Made by a program: the position numbers and the translations under genes | The notes under the pieces: generated by a model | What the model was told of the DNA's origin: nothing | The model's database searches: none | The model's input: only the letters and a program-made list of their open reading frames with translations | Part shown: in pieces, positions 8,021 through 16,135 of the stretch | Position numbering within the stretch: the stretch's first letter is position 1 | Layout: each line of letters starts with the position of its first letter | Assembly: GCA_038040445.1 (NCBI GenBank) | Contig: JBBPIG010000029.1 | Span: 1 to 36,746, forward strand | Reading direction: 5' to 3' | DNA: 36,746 bases | Source of the DNA: Acidobacteriota bacterium | GTDB lineage: Bacteria; Acidobacteriota; Blastocatellia; UBA7656

Positions 8021-8541
8021 ATGGTTCCCGCTCTGATGAGCACCGCGGTTGGGCAAAGGCAGCCGGCCGGCCGCAACCGGCCTTCGTTTAGAGGCGATCA
8101 CGCGACCGGCATCGCCGACGCAGAACCTGCCCGATACGTGGAACGGCGAGACGGGCGCCAATATCAAATGGAAGGCTCGCATCCCGGGACTCGCCCACTC
8201 GTGTGGCAAGGAACTCTGGCGTCTCGGGGGCAGCTCGAAGATCACCGCGCCGACGCCGGTGTTTTCCGATCCTGGCGTGTTATGACTTGCCGACCGGTGA
8301 GCAAAAATACCTCGAGCGAATTCCGCATCAAGGGAGCGGCTTCAGCGGATCACCGGTGGCGTCTGACGGGAAGATCTATCTGTCGAGCGAGGACGGGGAA
8401 ATCTTCGTCGTGAAGGCCGGTCCGAAGTTCGAGCTTGCGGCCACGAATCGAATCGGCCAGCCGCTTATGGCTACGCCGGCGATCTCAGAAGGCGTGATGT
8501 TCGTTCGAGCGCAGAATGATTTGTTTGCGATCAGCCATTAA
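8021..8541 (+). pseudogene. decayed PQQ-like beta-propeller gene
   Basis: Three reading frames each hold part of one recognisable protein. The first (from 8021) has [15 protein letters not shown]. The frame then shifts at about 8120 to [20 protein letters not shown] and PGLAHS, after which the text jumps to [21 protein letters not shown] second shift at about 8275-8285 leads to [20 protein letters not shown] and a long C-terminal part ending [20 protein letters not shown]. In intact relatives (from memory) a large block of blades lies between LAHS and GKELWR, and another between VFSD and CYDL, so at least two deletions and two frame changes are present. Probably non-functional. It differs from the intact PQQ protein at 3846-5102. 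Confidence 0.8.
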
Positions 8542-8585
8542 CGGTCGCACGCGGCCGTCACATTCGCGTTGACCCGACGTTTCCC

Positions 8586-9491
8586 TTACCTCGCGAGCCA
8601 CATCTTGATTGTGCGCGTCACCAGGTCTGAAGCGTCCTGCTGAACGAAGTGCCCCGCGCCCGGAATCGTCACCAGTGTCAGATCCTTCTCGAGCCACTCC
8701 CACGTGTTGTTGAGCGCGCCGGCCAGCAGCGCCGTGTCATTCAACCCGTGAATCATCAGCACCGGCATCTTGACCTTCACCACCGGCGACTTGTCTTCGG
8801 TGTACGGTTCACGCGGATAGTTGCGCTTGTAGTAGTTGAGCATCGCTTCCAAGTCCGACCGCTTGAACGCTTCGATGTACTTTTTCTTAGCCTCCGGGTC
8901 TTTCACCCAGCGGGCCAGGCCCTCGGCGGTCAGCTTAGTGTGAGCGTCGGGCTGTTGGAAGCCTCGCGCGTACTGGCTGTTCTTCTGTTGCTCTGGATTG
9001 TTTGCAAGCTCACGGCTGAGACCGCGCGGGTGCGGCAGATTCAGGATGATCAGCTTCTCAGTCATATCCGGCATCATCATGGCGAACGTCCACGCGACGA
9101 TGCCGCCCCAGTCGTGCCCGACGATGATGGCCTTGTCCTGCTTCAGATGTTTCACCACTGCCGCAACATCGCCGACCAGCAATCGCATATCGTAGTTCTC
9201 GACGCCCTTTGGCTTGTCTGAAAGATTGTAGCCGCGCTGGTCGATCGCCACGACTTGATAGTTTTTCGACAGCGCTTCCATTTGATCGCGCCACGAATAC
9301 CAGAAATCGGGAAAGCCGTGGATCATTACAACGAGCGGTCCCTTTCCAAGACTGGCGTAATGAATTTTCACGCCGCCCGAGTCGGCATAACCATGCTCGA
9401 CACGCTTCTCGAGATCGGATTCAGCCCGCGCAGTGGCGCCGAGCAGCGCCAGCGCGATGAACAAACAGCAGACGGAAGTCTTGTTCTTCAT
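8586..9491 (-). CDS. exported alpha/beta hydrolase, epoxide-hydrolase or dehalogenase-like
   Basis: A 301-residue hydrolase with a signal peptide ([20 protein letters not shown], cleavage near ARA). Core motifs in order: oxyanion region HGFPDFW (58-64), nucleophile elbow GHDWGG with Asp127, acid loop GLNDTALL with Asp252, and GAGHFVQ with His281. An aspartate nucleophile is typical of epoxide hydrolases and haloalkane dehalogenases, and tyrosines in the cap ([13 protein letters not shown]) suit epoxide ring opening, though the substrate is unknown. ATG 9491 is chosen because AAGGAG precedes it and it starts the signal peptide; an in-frame extension to 9536 lacks support. It is a single gene, convergent with the decayed PQQ gene. 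Confidence 0.88.
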   Translation of the reverse strand: MKNKTSVCCLFIALALLGATARAESDLEKRVEHGYADSGGVKIHYASLGKGPLVVMIHGFPDFWYSWRDQMEALSKNYQVVAIDQRGYNLSDKPKGVENYDMRLLVGDVAAVVKHLKQDKAIIVGHDWGGIVAWTFAMMMPDMTEKLIILNLPHPRGLSRELANNPEQQKNSQYARGFQQPDAHTKLTAEGLARWVKDPEAKKKYIEAFKRSDLEAMLNYYKRNYPREPYTEDKSPVVKVKMPVLMIHGLNDTALLAGALNNTWEWLEKDLTLVTIPGAGHFVQQDASDLVTRTIKMWLAR

Positions 9492-9608
9492 CGGAATTCT
9501 CCTTGGTAGTTGATAGGATCGCAAAACCGTTTGCATATTGACAAGCTCATCGTGAGAGCTTCTCTGTCATTGAAAACCGCAACTGAACACCGACCGTATG
9601 GCGGGTCT

Positions 9609-9663
9609 CGCTGAGCAATCAGCGATAGGTTGTTCCCCCTAACCATGGGGGTTTTTCTTTTTC
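9609..9663 (+). terminator. GNRA-loop hairpin plus intrinsic-terminator-like hairpin without a + strand gene
   Basis: CGCTGA (9609-9614) pairs with TCAGCG (9619-9624) around a GCAA tetraloop. Eleven bases later CCCCC (9635-9639) pairs with GGGGG (9647-9651), followed by TTTTTCTTTTTC. The T-tract orients the terminator to the + strand, but both flanking genes are on the - strand. It may end an unannotated small + strand RNA, or be incidental. No promoter was identified. Confidence 0.4.
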
Positions 9664-9733
9664 TACACCTCACGGACAATCCAATGCCGGCGGGCTTCCT
9701 GATAGAGTTCCTGGGCGTAGACTTCCCCCTCAA

Positions 9734-11041
9734 TTAGCTAGTCTTGCGCGCTTTTCTTTTGTCGACAACCACGACGCCACCCTTCATCACCCATCTCACG
9801 TGGTTGATCACCACGTTGATGTCGGCAAGAGGGTCTCCCTCGACCGCGACGATGTCTGCGTAGTAACCCGGCAAGACCGCACCCAGACTCTTCTCCATTC
9901 CAAGCAGAGCCGCGCCGTTTGTCGTGGCCGCCGCCAGCGCCTGTTCAGGTGTCATGCCGGCTCTTATGAACCACCCCAACTCGCGCGTGTTCTGGCCGAA
10001 CATCGTGAACACCGCATCGGAACCCATCGCGAAACGCACCCCGGCTTTGAACGCGCGTCGCGCGGTCTCGAGGTTGCGCTCAACGTAAGCGTTCAATCGG
10101 CCGGCAACCTCAGGGCCATACCCGAATTGATCCCGGTACTCGGCGTAGTAGCGATTGTGGTCGACGGTCGGAACATAAAATGTCCCGCGCCGAACCATCT
10201 CTGCAATGGTGTCGTCATCCATATCGGTCGCGTGCTCTACGGAGTCGGCGCCGGCTCGGACGGCATCGCGCGCTCCCGCGGGACCGTAGGAATGAACAGC
10301 GATCCGCTTGCCGAAATTGTGAGCCGTATCAACAGCCGCTTTCATCTCTTCAAAGGTGTACGTCTGATTTCCGGAGACATCCTGGGCACTGCCGGTCGAA
10401 CCGAACATCTTTACCCAGTCCGCTCCGGCGGCTATCTGTTCCTTGGCCGCGCGCGCAACTTCGTCAACGCCGTTGGCTTGCCCTTTACTCGGAGTAGGAG
10501 CCACGCTTCGCGAAGCCGGCGAAGCAACGTGCAATCCGTAGCCCGAGACAAACATTCGCGGACCTGTCATTGCTCCCATGTTTATCAAGTCCCGCATCGC
10601 GACGTCCGTATACTCCGCCGCGTGAAGATTGCGAACGGTGGTCACCCCAGTCTCCAGCGTTTTGCGAGCATTCTCCTGGGCGAGGAACATCGATACCGCC
10701 GGCATCCTCGCGCCGAGTTGACCCCAGGGGCGGGTGCCCGGCGCCTGGTCCCAATAGTAAGTCATGTGAGTATGAACATCGATGAGCCCTGGGATTCCAG
10801 TGTAGCGGCTGAGGTCCAGGACTTGAGCACCGGCGGGAATTGAGGAACGGCCGGCGCTGATGACGCTCTTAATGCGATCGCCCTCGACCAGGACTAAGGC
10901 ATTGGTAATGACTTTCCCGGCGCCGTCAACCAGCTTACCGAAAAGGATTGCCTTGATGGGCGAAGCAGCCCAGGACGCGGGCCACGGGAGCGAAGCAGCT
11001 ATAAACAACAGCAGACTCGCGTAGACTCTTGCGGCGCGCAT
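9734..11041 (-). CDS. exported amidohydrolase (imidazolonepropionase / Xaa-Pro dipeptidase-like group)
   Basis: A metal-dependent TIM-barrel hydrolase of 435 residues with a signal peptide (LLLFIAASLPWPASWAAS). The N-terminal beta sandwich (FGKLVDGAGKVITNALVLVE) leads to the metal motif DVHTHM (His90, His92), then WVKMFGSTG with a lysine in the position of the bridging residue, IAVHSYG, DSVEHATDMDDDTI and MGSDAVFTMFGQNTRELGWF, followed by the usual tail (GYYADIVAVEGDPL). This pattern is common in exported amidohydrolases annotated as peptidases or cyclic-amide hydrolases; the substrate cannot be told. ATG 11041 is preferred over 11074 because AAAGGAA precedes it and it opens the signal peptide. 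Confidence 0.9.
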   Translation of the reverse strand: MRAARVYASLLLFIAASLPWPASWAASPIKAILFGKLVDGAGKVITNALVLVEGDRIKSVISAGRSSIPAGAQVLDLSRYTGIPGLIDVHTHMTYYWDQAPGTRPWGQLGARMPAVSMFLAQENARKTLETGVTTVRNLHAAEYTDVAMRDLINMGAMTGPRMFVSGYGLHVASPASRSVAPTPSKGQANGVDEVARAAKEQIAAGADWVKMFGSTGSAQDVSGNQTYTFEEMKAAVDTAHNFGKRIAVHSYGPAGARDAVRAGADSVEHATDMDDDTIAEMVRRGTFYVPTVDHNRYYAEYRDQFGYGPEVAGRLNAYVERNLETARRAFKAGVRFAMGSDAVFTMFGQNTRELGWFIRAGMTPEQALAAATTNGAALLGMEKSLGAVLPGYYADIVAVEGDPLADINVVINHVRWVMKGGVVVVDKRKARKTS

Positions 11042-11220
11042 AGATATTCCTTTCAGGTTGAAGACGTCCGGCAAACCTCAGGTTGTCACTGTGCCGGCAT
11101 TTAGGCCGTGAAAGACAGACTGAAGCTTGCCGCTTACGCGAGTGAGGAGAGCGAGCAGTCTATGTTAGGGTGGTGTCGACGTCAACGGTTAGAGCGGTGG
11201 AGTGAGGAGTCAAGCTTTGT

Positions 11221-12375
11221 TTAGCCCAGTCGTTTTACCCACACGTCTCTCTTGCCCAGCAGGAAGAAGACCAGGCCTATTAGAGCAGCGGCGTTCATCA
11301 GCGAGAACACATAGGCCAGATTCAACAATCGAACGCGGCGATTGTGCCTGAGTAGCCAGGCCCCCGTCGCTACGCCGGCATAGAAAACCAACTGACCCGC
11401 GAGTGCAACTCGATAGAAAAGCGCGGCGGCATTGCTTGCCGGCGTAGCTGCGAGAAAGACATTAGCTGCGAGAATGAGCAGCAGGAAAATCGGAGCTCCG
11501 AGCCGCATGAGCTTGTGCGAATAGAATTGGAACAACAGTACGTTGTTTGGAAACAGCAGACGCGGCATCAACTGGCAAAGCTGATAGTTTCCGGTCAGCG
11601 TTCGCACCTTGCGCGCAAATTCACGACCCGCGGATTCGACCGCCTTGTCGTGGGCGCGAGCTTTCTCGTCGAAGACCACACGATGCCCGCCGAGCGCAAT
11701 TCGCATCGGAGTGTACACGTCATCGAGTATCGTGCTCTCGGGAAGCGGCCGCCACAACTCACGCCTCATGGCATAGATCGCGCCGGTTGCGCCGATCGTA
11801 GAACCCGAACGGCTCTCGCTCTTGCGAATCCATTTCTCATATTTCCAATACACCCCAACGCCTTCGCCAACCGAGGAGCCGCCGGCGCCGTCCAGCAGCA
11901 ACTCGCCGGACACTGCTCCGACGCTCGGATCTGCAAAGTTGGCGGCCAGCTCTTTGATCGCGTCGCGCTCAAACGACTGCCGGGCATCGGCGAAAACAAT
12001 GATCTCGCCCGAAGCCATCTCGACTCCAATGTTCAGAGCCGCTGCCTTGCCTCTTTGTTCTTCATAGCCGAACAAGCGAACGCGATCTGATGTATGCCTT
12101 CGCGCAATCTCGGCCGTGGAGTCGGTCGAGCCGTCAGAGACGATGACAATCTCGAGCAGATCGTTCGGGTAGTCGCAGCCCAGGAGATTCTTGATTCGAG
12201 CCTGGATGTTGTCCTGTTCGTTGTGGCAAGCGATGACCACTGACACCCGGGGCACGATGTCGGCTTTGATTACCTCGCGCTTCCTCACGCGCCCCAGCAG
12301 CCAGACAACGATCGGATACCCCAGGTATGTGTAGAGGATTGCCCCAACGGAAATCCAGAAAAGCGCCTCGATCAT
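11221..12375 (-). CDS. membrane GT2 glycosyltransferase
   Basis: A 384-residue family 2 glycosyltransferase of the cellulose/hyaluronan-synthase-like type. One N-terminal membrane helix (ALFWISVGAILYTYLGYPIV) precedes the GT-A domain: VSVVIACHNEQDNI, IVSDGSTDST for nucleotide-sugar binding, IIVFADARQSF where DAR replaces the usual DxD, and ILDDVYTPMRIALGGHRVVF as the acceptor-side element. Three C-terminal helices follow from about residue 290. The processive QxxRW motif is not evident (KVRTLTGNYQ stands there), so it may transfer single sugars. ATG 12375 was chosen; an in-frame TTG lies at 12402. It is divergent from the next gene across a palindrome-rich spacer. Confidence 0.88.
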   Translation of the reverse strand: MIEALFWISVGAILYTYLGYPIVVWLLGRVRKREVIKADIVPRVSVVIACHNEQDNIQARIKNLLGCDYPNDLLEIVIVSDGSTDSTAEIARRHTSDRVRLFGYEEQRGKAAALNIGVEMASGEIIVFADARQSFERDAIKELAANFADPSVGAVSGELLLDGAGGSSVGEGVGVYWKYEKWIRKSESRSGSTIGATGAIYAMRRELWRPLPESTILDDVYTPMRIALGGHRVVFDEKARAHDKAVESAGREFARKVRTLTGNYQLCQLMPRLLFPNNVLLFQFYSHKLMRLGAPIFLLLILAANVFLAATPASNAAALFYRVALAGQLVFYAGVATGAWLLRHNRRVRLLNLAYVFSLMNAAALIGLVFFLLGKRDVWVKRLG

Positions 12376-12892
12376 GATCGCCCTCGACCTCAACTCACCC
12401 AATCAGGCGAGCCTCTCTCTCATGAGGACTAAAATGACGAAGCCGGGGTTATTTCCTAAGAAAAGCCTGCTTAGCCGGACCCTCAGGGTCGCAAGCTGAG
12501 CGGGGACCGCCCCGCGGTTGAAATAGTATTCCATTCGAGGCCTGAGTGATGTTATAAGGTTGCGGGACGACTCGACCGCGCGCGCGTCGTTTGACCCGCA
12601 GATTGGAGCCCGCCCCTCTCTCGATCAGCTCGAAGCGCTCGAAACGCCTTCTCCCGTCGTGACGAGTCGCCTCCTGACGCACGCTGCTCTCGATTTAGCT
12701 TCCTGCCTCCAGAATTGTCTTTGCGAGTTCCGTGATTGCCCCGACGGTTCAGCGCGAATTCTTCCCGGCGAATGTCGCGCTTACATCGTGAAGGACATCG
12801 TGAAGAATGGGGCGCGGCCAAAGCGCGCGCCTGCTCTTGGTAGAGTTAGCGCGGGCTCGGTGACTCGCGAAATTTAGGGGGAGAAACGATTC
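12376..12892. other. 517-base spacer with nested palindromes between divergent genes
   Basis: Between the divergent GT2 and HTH genes. GACCCT-C-AGGGTC lies at 12478-12490, and GCGGGG-ACCG-CCCCGC at 12500-12515. They could be operators or structured leader elements, but I see no consensus -35/-10 pair with correct spacing. The right half contains a doubtful small open frame, listed separately. Confidence 0.4.
12560..12877 (+). CDS. doubtful small open frame upstream of the HTH gene
   Basis: A TTG-initiated frame of 105 codons ending 15 bases before the next ATG. Third positions are GC-rich as in neighbouring genes, and the product has a cysteine-containing middle (LASCLQNCLCEFRDCPDG) and a following ARILPGECRAYIVKDIVKNG. 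I do not recognise the protein, the start has no good ribosome site, and competing frames exist on the other strand. It may be a real small leader gene, the remnant of an N-terminal domain, or chance. Confidence 0.22.
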   Translation: MRDDSTARASFDPQIGARPSLDQLEALETPSPVVTSRLLTHAALDLASCLQNCLCEFRDCPDGSARILPGECRAYIVKDIVKNGARPKRAPALGRVSAGSVTREI

Positions 12893-14143
12893 ATGATGGA
12901 GATTGACTGGTCCGGGCTCCTCGCCGAAGAAGACGTGGAAGGCCTGTGGAATGGATTGTTCCAGTTGGTTTCTCGTCACCCGGCGGTGCGTCCGCTTCAC
13001 TTCGCCACCGATGGCGCCGCAGTGTCGTCGCAGACCGAGATCAATGCCGACCTTACTCAGGAGCTGTTCCTCGAGCTCTTTCAGAAGCGGCGCTTCGATC
13101 ACTACGCTAACAACAGCTACAAGAGCGTCGAAATCGAGAACGAACTGGCGCGCATAGAAGTGCCGAACCTGGTGGGTGCGCGATTGCGGAAACGGTATCC
13201 TGAGTCATTTCGAATGGCACGGCGGGTGAGCTCACTATTAAAGACCAGCGCGCGCTTTCGGCGCATCGGCGCCGAAGGTCAAAATGGAGCGGATTCGTCA
13301 TCGGAGAAGAGTATGGCGCGTCGCGGACGACCTTCGAAAAAGGCCAAGCCATCTGCTGAAGAAGCCGCGCGGCAAGCGGCTTCTCTCGAGGACGATGACG
13401 ATATCGAGACGCTCGTTGTTCCGCCGGCGGACGACCACTCCGCGGCGAAGCACAATGGCAATGGAACTGAGCCTCGCCGCCGCCGCATGGTTAATCAAGT
13501 CTTCGGCCTGCCGGAATGGAATGAGTCGAAGCCGCTCCGCGATTCCGGGCACTTCACCGAGCTGATCAAAACGGTTCCTATGAGGAGACGCGACACCCGA
13601 TTGGTCGGCCGTTCGGGCACGTCGCAGTTGATATTATCGAATCCGGATCTCGAAGATTTGATCGTCGAAGTTCTGGAGGCTATCGACTCGCCTGCCGACG
13701 TGCGCACGATTCGTCAACTGGTGCTGTCGAAGATCCCGCTTCAGGACTACAACGTCTCATCGCTCGACGAGGAGATGAGCTCAGCGAGCAATGGAAGCAT
13801 GATGCGCAGAGAAGCTCGCGACATAAGGGACACTCCCGAAGACGCTCTGCTCCGCGGTGAGCAAGACAAACGGGTCGTTCTAATGGCTGACGAGTTCTTG
13901 TCGTCACTGCGCCGCGCCGTGAACAACAACGAGCGGCGTTACACTCGGCTGCTATCCACGCTCTGGCATTGCTACTACAATCCGGCGGGACCTTCGCAAT
14001 TGGAGATCGCCAGGCTGCTCGGTGTTTCTGACTCTCTGGTAAGCGACAATCGAAGGCTGATCGAGCACGAGTTGAAAAAGCTGAAGCTTTCGGTTGAAGA
14101 AGGCCCGATTTTCTCCGAGGCGCTACAGCAGTTGGTAGCTTAA
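12893..14143 (+). CDS. putative DNA-binding regulator with AT-hook-like motif and C-terminal sigma-like HTH
   Basis: A 416-residue protein that I cannot assign to a named family. Three parts are visible: a helical N-terminal region (1-125, starting MMEIDWSGLLAEEDVEGLW); a low-complexity linker (about 126-200) holding RRGRPSKK (143-150), which resembles an AT-hook core, plus an acidic run and RRRRM; and a C-terminal region (about 335-416) where LSTLWHCYYN is followed by SQLEIARLLGVSDSLVSDNR, a good helix-turn-helix like sigma-70 region 4, then RLIEHELKKLKL. GGGGGAG lies just before the ATG. It may be a sigma-like factor or transcription regulator; the call rests on pattern alone. It is divergent from the GT2 gene. 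Confidence 0.6.
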   Translation: MMEIDWSGLLAEEDVEGLWNGLFQLVSRHPAVRPLHFATDGAAVSSQTEINADLTQELFLELFQKRRFDHYANNSYKSVEIENELARIEVPNLVGARLRKRYPESFRMARRVSSLLKTSARFRRIGAEGQNGADSSSEKSMARRGRPSKKAKPSAEEAARQAASLEDDDDIETLVVPPADDHSAAKHNGNGTEPRRRRMVNQVFGLPEWNESKPLRDSGHFTELIKTVPMRRRDTRLVGRSGTSQLILSNPDLEDLIVEVLEAIDSPADVRTIRQLVLSKIPLQDYNVSSLDEEMSSASNGSMMRREARDIRDTPEDALLRGEQDKRVVLMADEFLSSLRRAVNNNERRYTRLLSTLWHCYYNPAGPSQLEIARLLGVSDSLVSDNRRLIEHELKKLKLSVEEGPIFSEALQQLVA

Positions 14144-14476
14144 GCCGCTGGCCTCGTTTGTCTTACCTCCATCCCAGACTCCCTCTCCTCTAATCGACAG
14201 TCGGTAATTTACCGGGCGAACGCGCCTCTCCAGGTTTGCAACTACGCATCGGATGGGATAGACTGCCGGAAATCCTAGACATTCACAGTGGATTCATGAT
14301 GGTCGGGAGAAGTGGTCCTCGATTGCGACCGAATAGGGCTCGCCAAGTTCTCGACGCCGAGAATTTGGTGGAATGGCCCTCTCGAAGTGATCGACCAAAG
14401 CGGGCACGATCGAATGATTTAGATCCAACTAAGGTCGTCTCCGGCATTCAGCTTATCTTTGAAAGGAAGGAACGCT
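14144..14476. other. 333-base spacer with a 13-bp stem-loop
   Basis: No convincing gene. The strongest structure is a stem 14341-14353 / 14358-14370 around an ACGC loop (13 pairs, two of them G-T), about 107 bases before the hydrolase ATG. No T-tract follows, so it is more like a leader hairpin than a terminator. A good ribosome site GAAAGGAAGG lies at 14461-14470. Confidence 0.45.
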
Positions 14477-16018
14477 ATGTGGATTCCAAAAGGGCTTAGA
14501 GACTTGAAAAAGGGAGTGGACTCGCCGATGCCGACGCAGGTGGTGTCAAACGAGGAATTCATCCCGCGCCGGCAGACTCCGAAACAGAAGGAGGTCGAGT
14601 ACTTGATCGGCCAGATGGGCGAGGAACGCGCCAAGAAGCTGGGCTTCTCGCGCCGCGCGTTTATGGCCAGTTCGATGGGCCTCGCAACCTGCTTTCTCGC
14701 CTCGAACAAGGTGTACGGCAAGTACTGGGATGTGGACGAGGCCGAGACGTGGGAACCCGCAGCCTACGATGAGAAATGGCCCAAGGGCGAATACTTCATC
14801 ATCGACGTGCAGTCCCACTTCACAAATGGTTACGCGATCCCTGGCTTCCGCGATGCTGAGTTCGTGAAGAACATGGGCTTTCAGCTCAAGAAAGACGCCG
14901 AAGCCTACGGCTTCAAGAATTTCGTCAAGGAGATGTTCTTCGATAGCGAGACGGCCATGGTCGTTATCTCCGGCGTTCCCGGCAAAGAGAACCTCAGGGA
15001 CAAGGACGGCAAGGTGCTGGAAGGCGCGGCTCGCACACCTGGAGTGGCAGGGCGCGTCCTGCCGAGCTGGCTCATGTCTGAAGCCCGCAAACAGATCAAT
15101 GAAATCGCCGGTTCGCAGCGCGCGCTCAATCAGGGCAACCTCGCGCCGAATCATTACTGGGACAAAGCAACTAACAAGATAGACAAGGCAGCGTGTCTCG
15201 AACAGATGGAGCGTGAGTTGAAGGTCTACGGCATCAACTCATGGAAATGGTATTGCCACACTGATCCGGGACAGTCGGGCAATGGCTTCCAGCTTGATGA
15301 CGACAACGCGCAATGGTTCATCGAAGAATCGCGCAAGCGCGGCCTCAAACTGATCAGCACGCACAAAGGCTATTCGTACCAGTCGCGCACGCTCGGACAT
15401 CTGGCAAATCCGAAAGACGTCGAGAAAGCGGCGTTGCGCAACCCCGACTTCAACTTCGTCGTCTACCACTCGGCTATAAAACACGGCTTGAATGAGCCGG
15501 GCGGTCAGGCGGGGAATTGGCTGGACAAAGACCACAATAACTACGATCCGACGACCGGCGACTTCGAGTGGCACCGCATACTGATGGACATCAAGAAGCG
15601 CAATCCGAAGATCAACAACGTCTACTGTGAGGTCGGCAGCTTCTTCAACACGCTGGCCATCATGCACCCCGAATTGTGCATGCACGGCATGGGTAAGAAC
15701 ATCAAGTACTACGGCTCCGACCACGTCGTCTGGGGCACAGATTGTCTGTGGTGGGGATCGCCGCAGTGGGGCATCGACGCTCTGAAGCGGTTCCAGATCA
15801 GCGACGAGATGTGCGAGAAGTTTGGCTACAAGAAGATCACCAAGGAAGACAAGGCGAAGATCTTCGGGCTGAACGCCGCGAAACTTTATAACGTCGATGT
15901 GAAAGCCAAACGAAAGGCATTACCGGCGGATGCACTCGAGAAGATAAAGATAGCGTACGTGAATGACGGCGGGCAGCGCAGCAACGTAGCGTACGGCTGG
16001 GTGCGATCCGACGACTAG
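14477..16018 (+). CDS. Tat-exported amidohydrolase-2 family metal hydrolase
   Basis: A 513-residue protein of the amidohydrolase-2 (ACMSD-like) superfamily. [18 protein letters not shown] near residues 57-74 is a twin-arginine-type signal with an unusually long, charged leading region. The barrel begins at [10 protein letters not shown], where the usual HxH metal pair reads Q-S-H. Later motifs include [43 protein letters not shown] and [20 protein letters not shown], the last carrying the expected barrel-end Asp. The substrate is unknown. ATG 14477 follows a strong ribosome site; an upstream TTG at 14459 is less likely. A VOC protein follows after a strong hairpin, and the two may act on related compounds. 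Confidence 0.85.
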   Translation: MWIPKGLRDLKKGVDSPMPTQVVSNEEFIPRRQTPKQKEVEYLIGQMGEERAKKLGFSRRAFMASSMGLATCFLASNKVYGKYWDVDEAETWEPAAYDEKWPKGEYFIIDVQSHFTNGYAIPGFRDAEFVKNMGFQLKKDAEAYGFKNFVKEMFFDSETAMVVISGVPGKENLRDKDGKVLEGAARTPGVAGRVLPSWLMSEARKQINEIAGSQRALNQGNLAPNHYWDKATNKIDKAACLEQMERELKVYGINSWKWYCHTDPGQSGNGFQLDDDNAQWFIEESRKRGLKLISTHKGYSYQSRTLGHLANPKDVEKAALRNPDFNFVVYHSAIKHGLNEPGGQAGNWLDKDHNNYDPTTGDFEWHRILMDIKKRNPKINNVYCEVGSFFNTLAIMHPELCMHGMGKNIKYYGSDHVVWGTDCLWWGSPQWGIDALKRFQISDEMCEKFGYKKITKEDKAKIFGLNAAKLYNVDVKAKRKALPADALEKIKIAYVNDGGQRSNVAYGWVRSDD

Positions 16019-16052
16019 TACGCTCCTGTCCGTAGCTTTTCAAAGGTGACTA

Positions 16053-16094
16053 CAGCGGCCCGTCGATTGAGCGCAGTCGACGGGTCGCTGCTTT
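16053..16094 (+). terminator. 14-bp hairpin after the Tat hydrolase gene
   Basis: A stem pairs 16053-16066 with 16077-16090 (14 pairs, one G-T) around a ten-base loop, followed by CTTT. It lies about 35 bases after the stop and about 45 before the VOC gene. The T-run is poor, so it may be a partial terminator or a transcript-stabilising stem. Confidence 0.55.
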
Positions 16095-16135
16095 GACCGT
16101 ACAGCTATCCGCTGTTGCTTCTTTAAGGACCGGCC

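Noticed and set aside
9663-9737. Short - strand frame reading EVYAQELYQEARRHWIVREV
   Set aside because: It looks protein-like, but is only 23 codons, has no start and begins just after a stop; too short to call a gene relic with confidence.
14236-14499. Open frame of 87 codons before the Tat hydrolase
   Set aside because: No ribosome site, Arg-rich unordered composition, overlaps the hydrolase start and the leader hairpin; likely chance.
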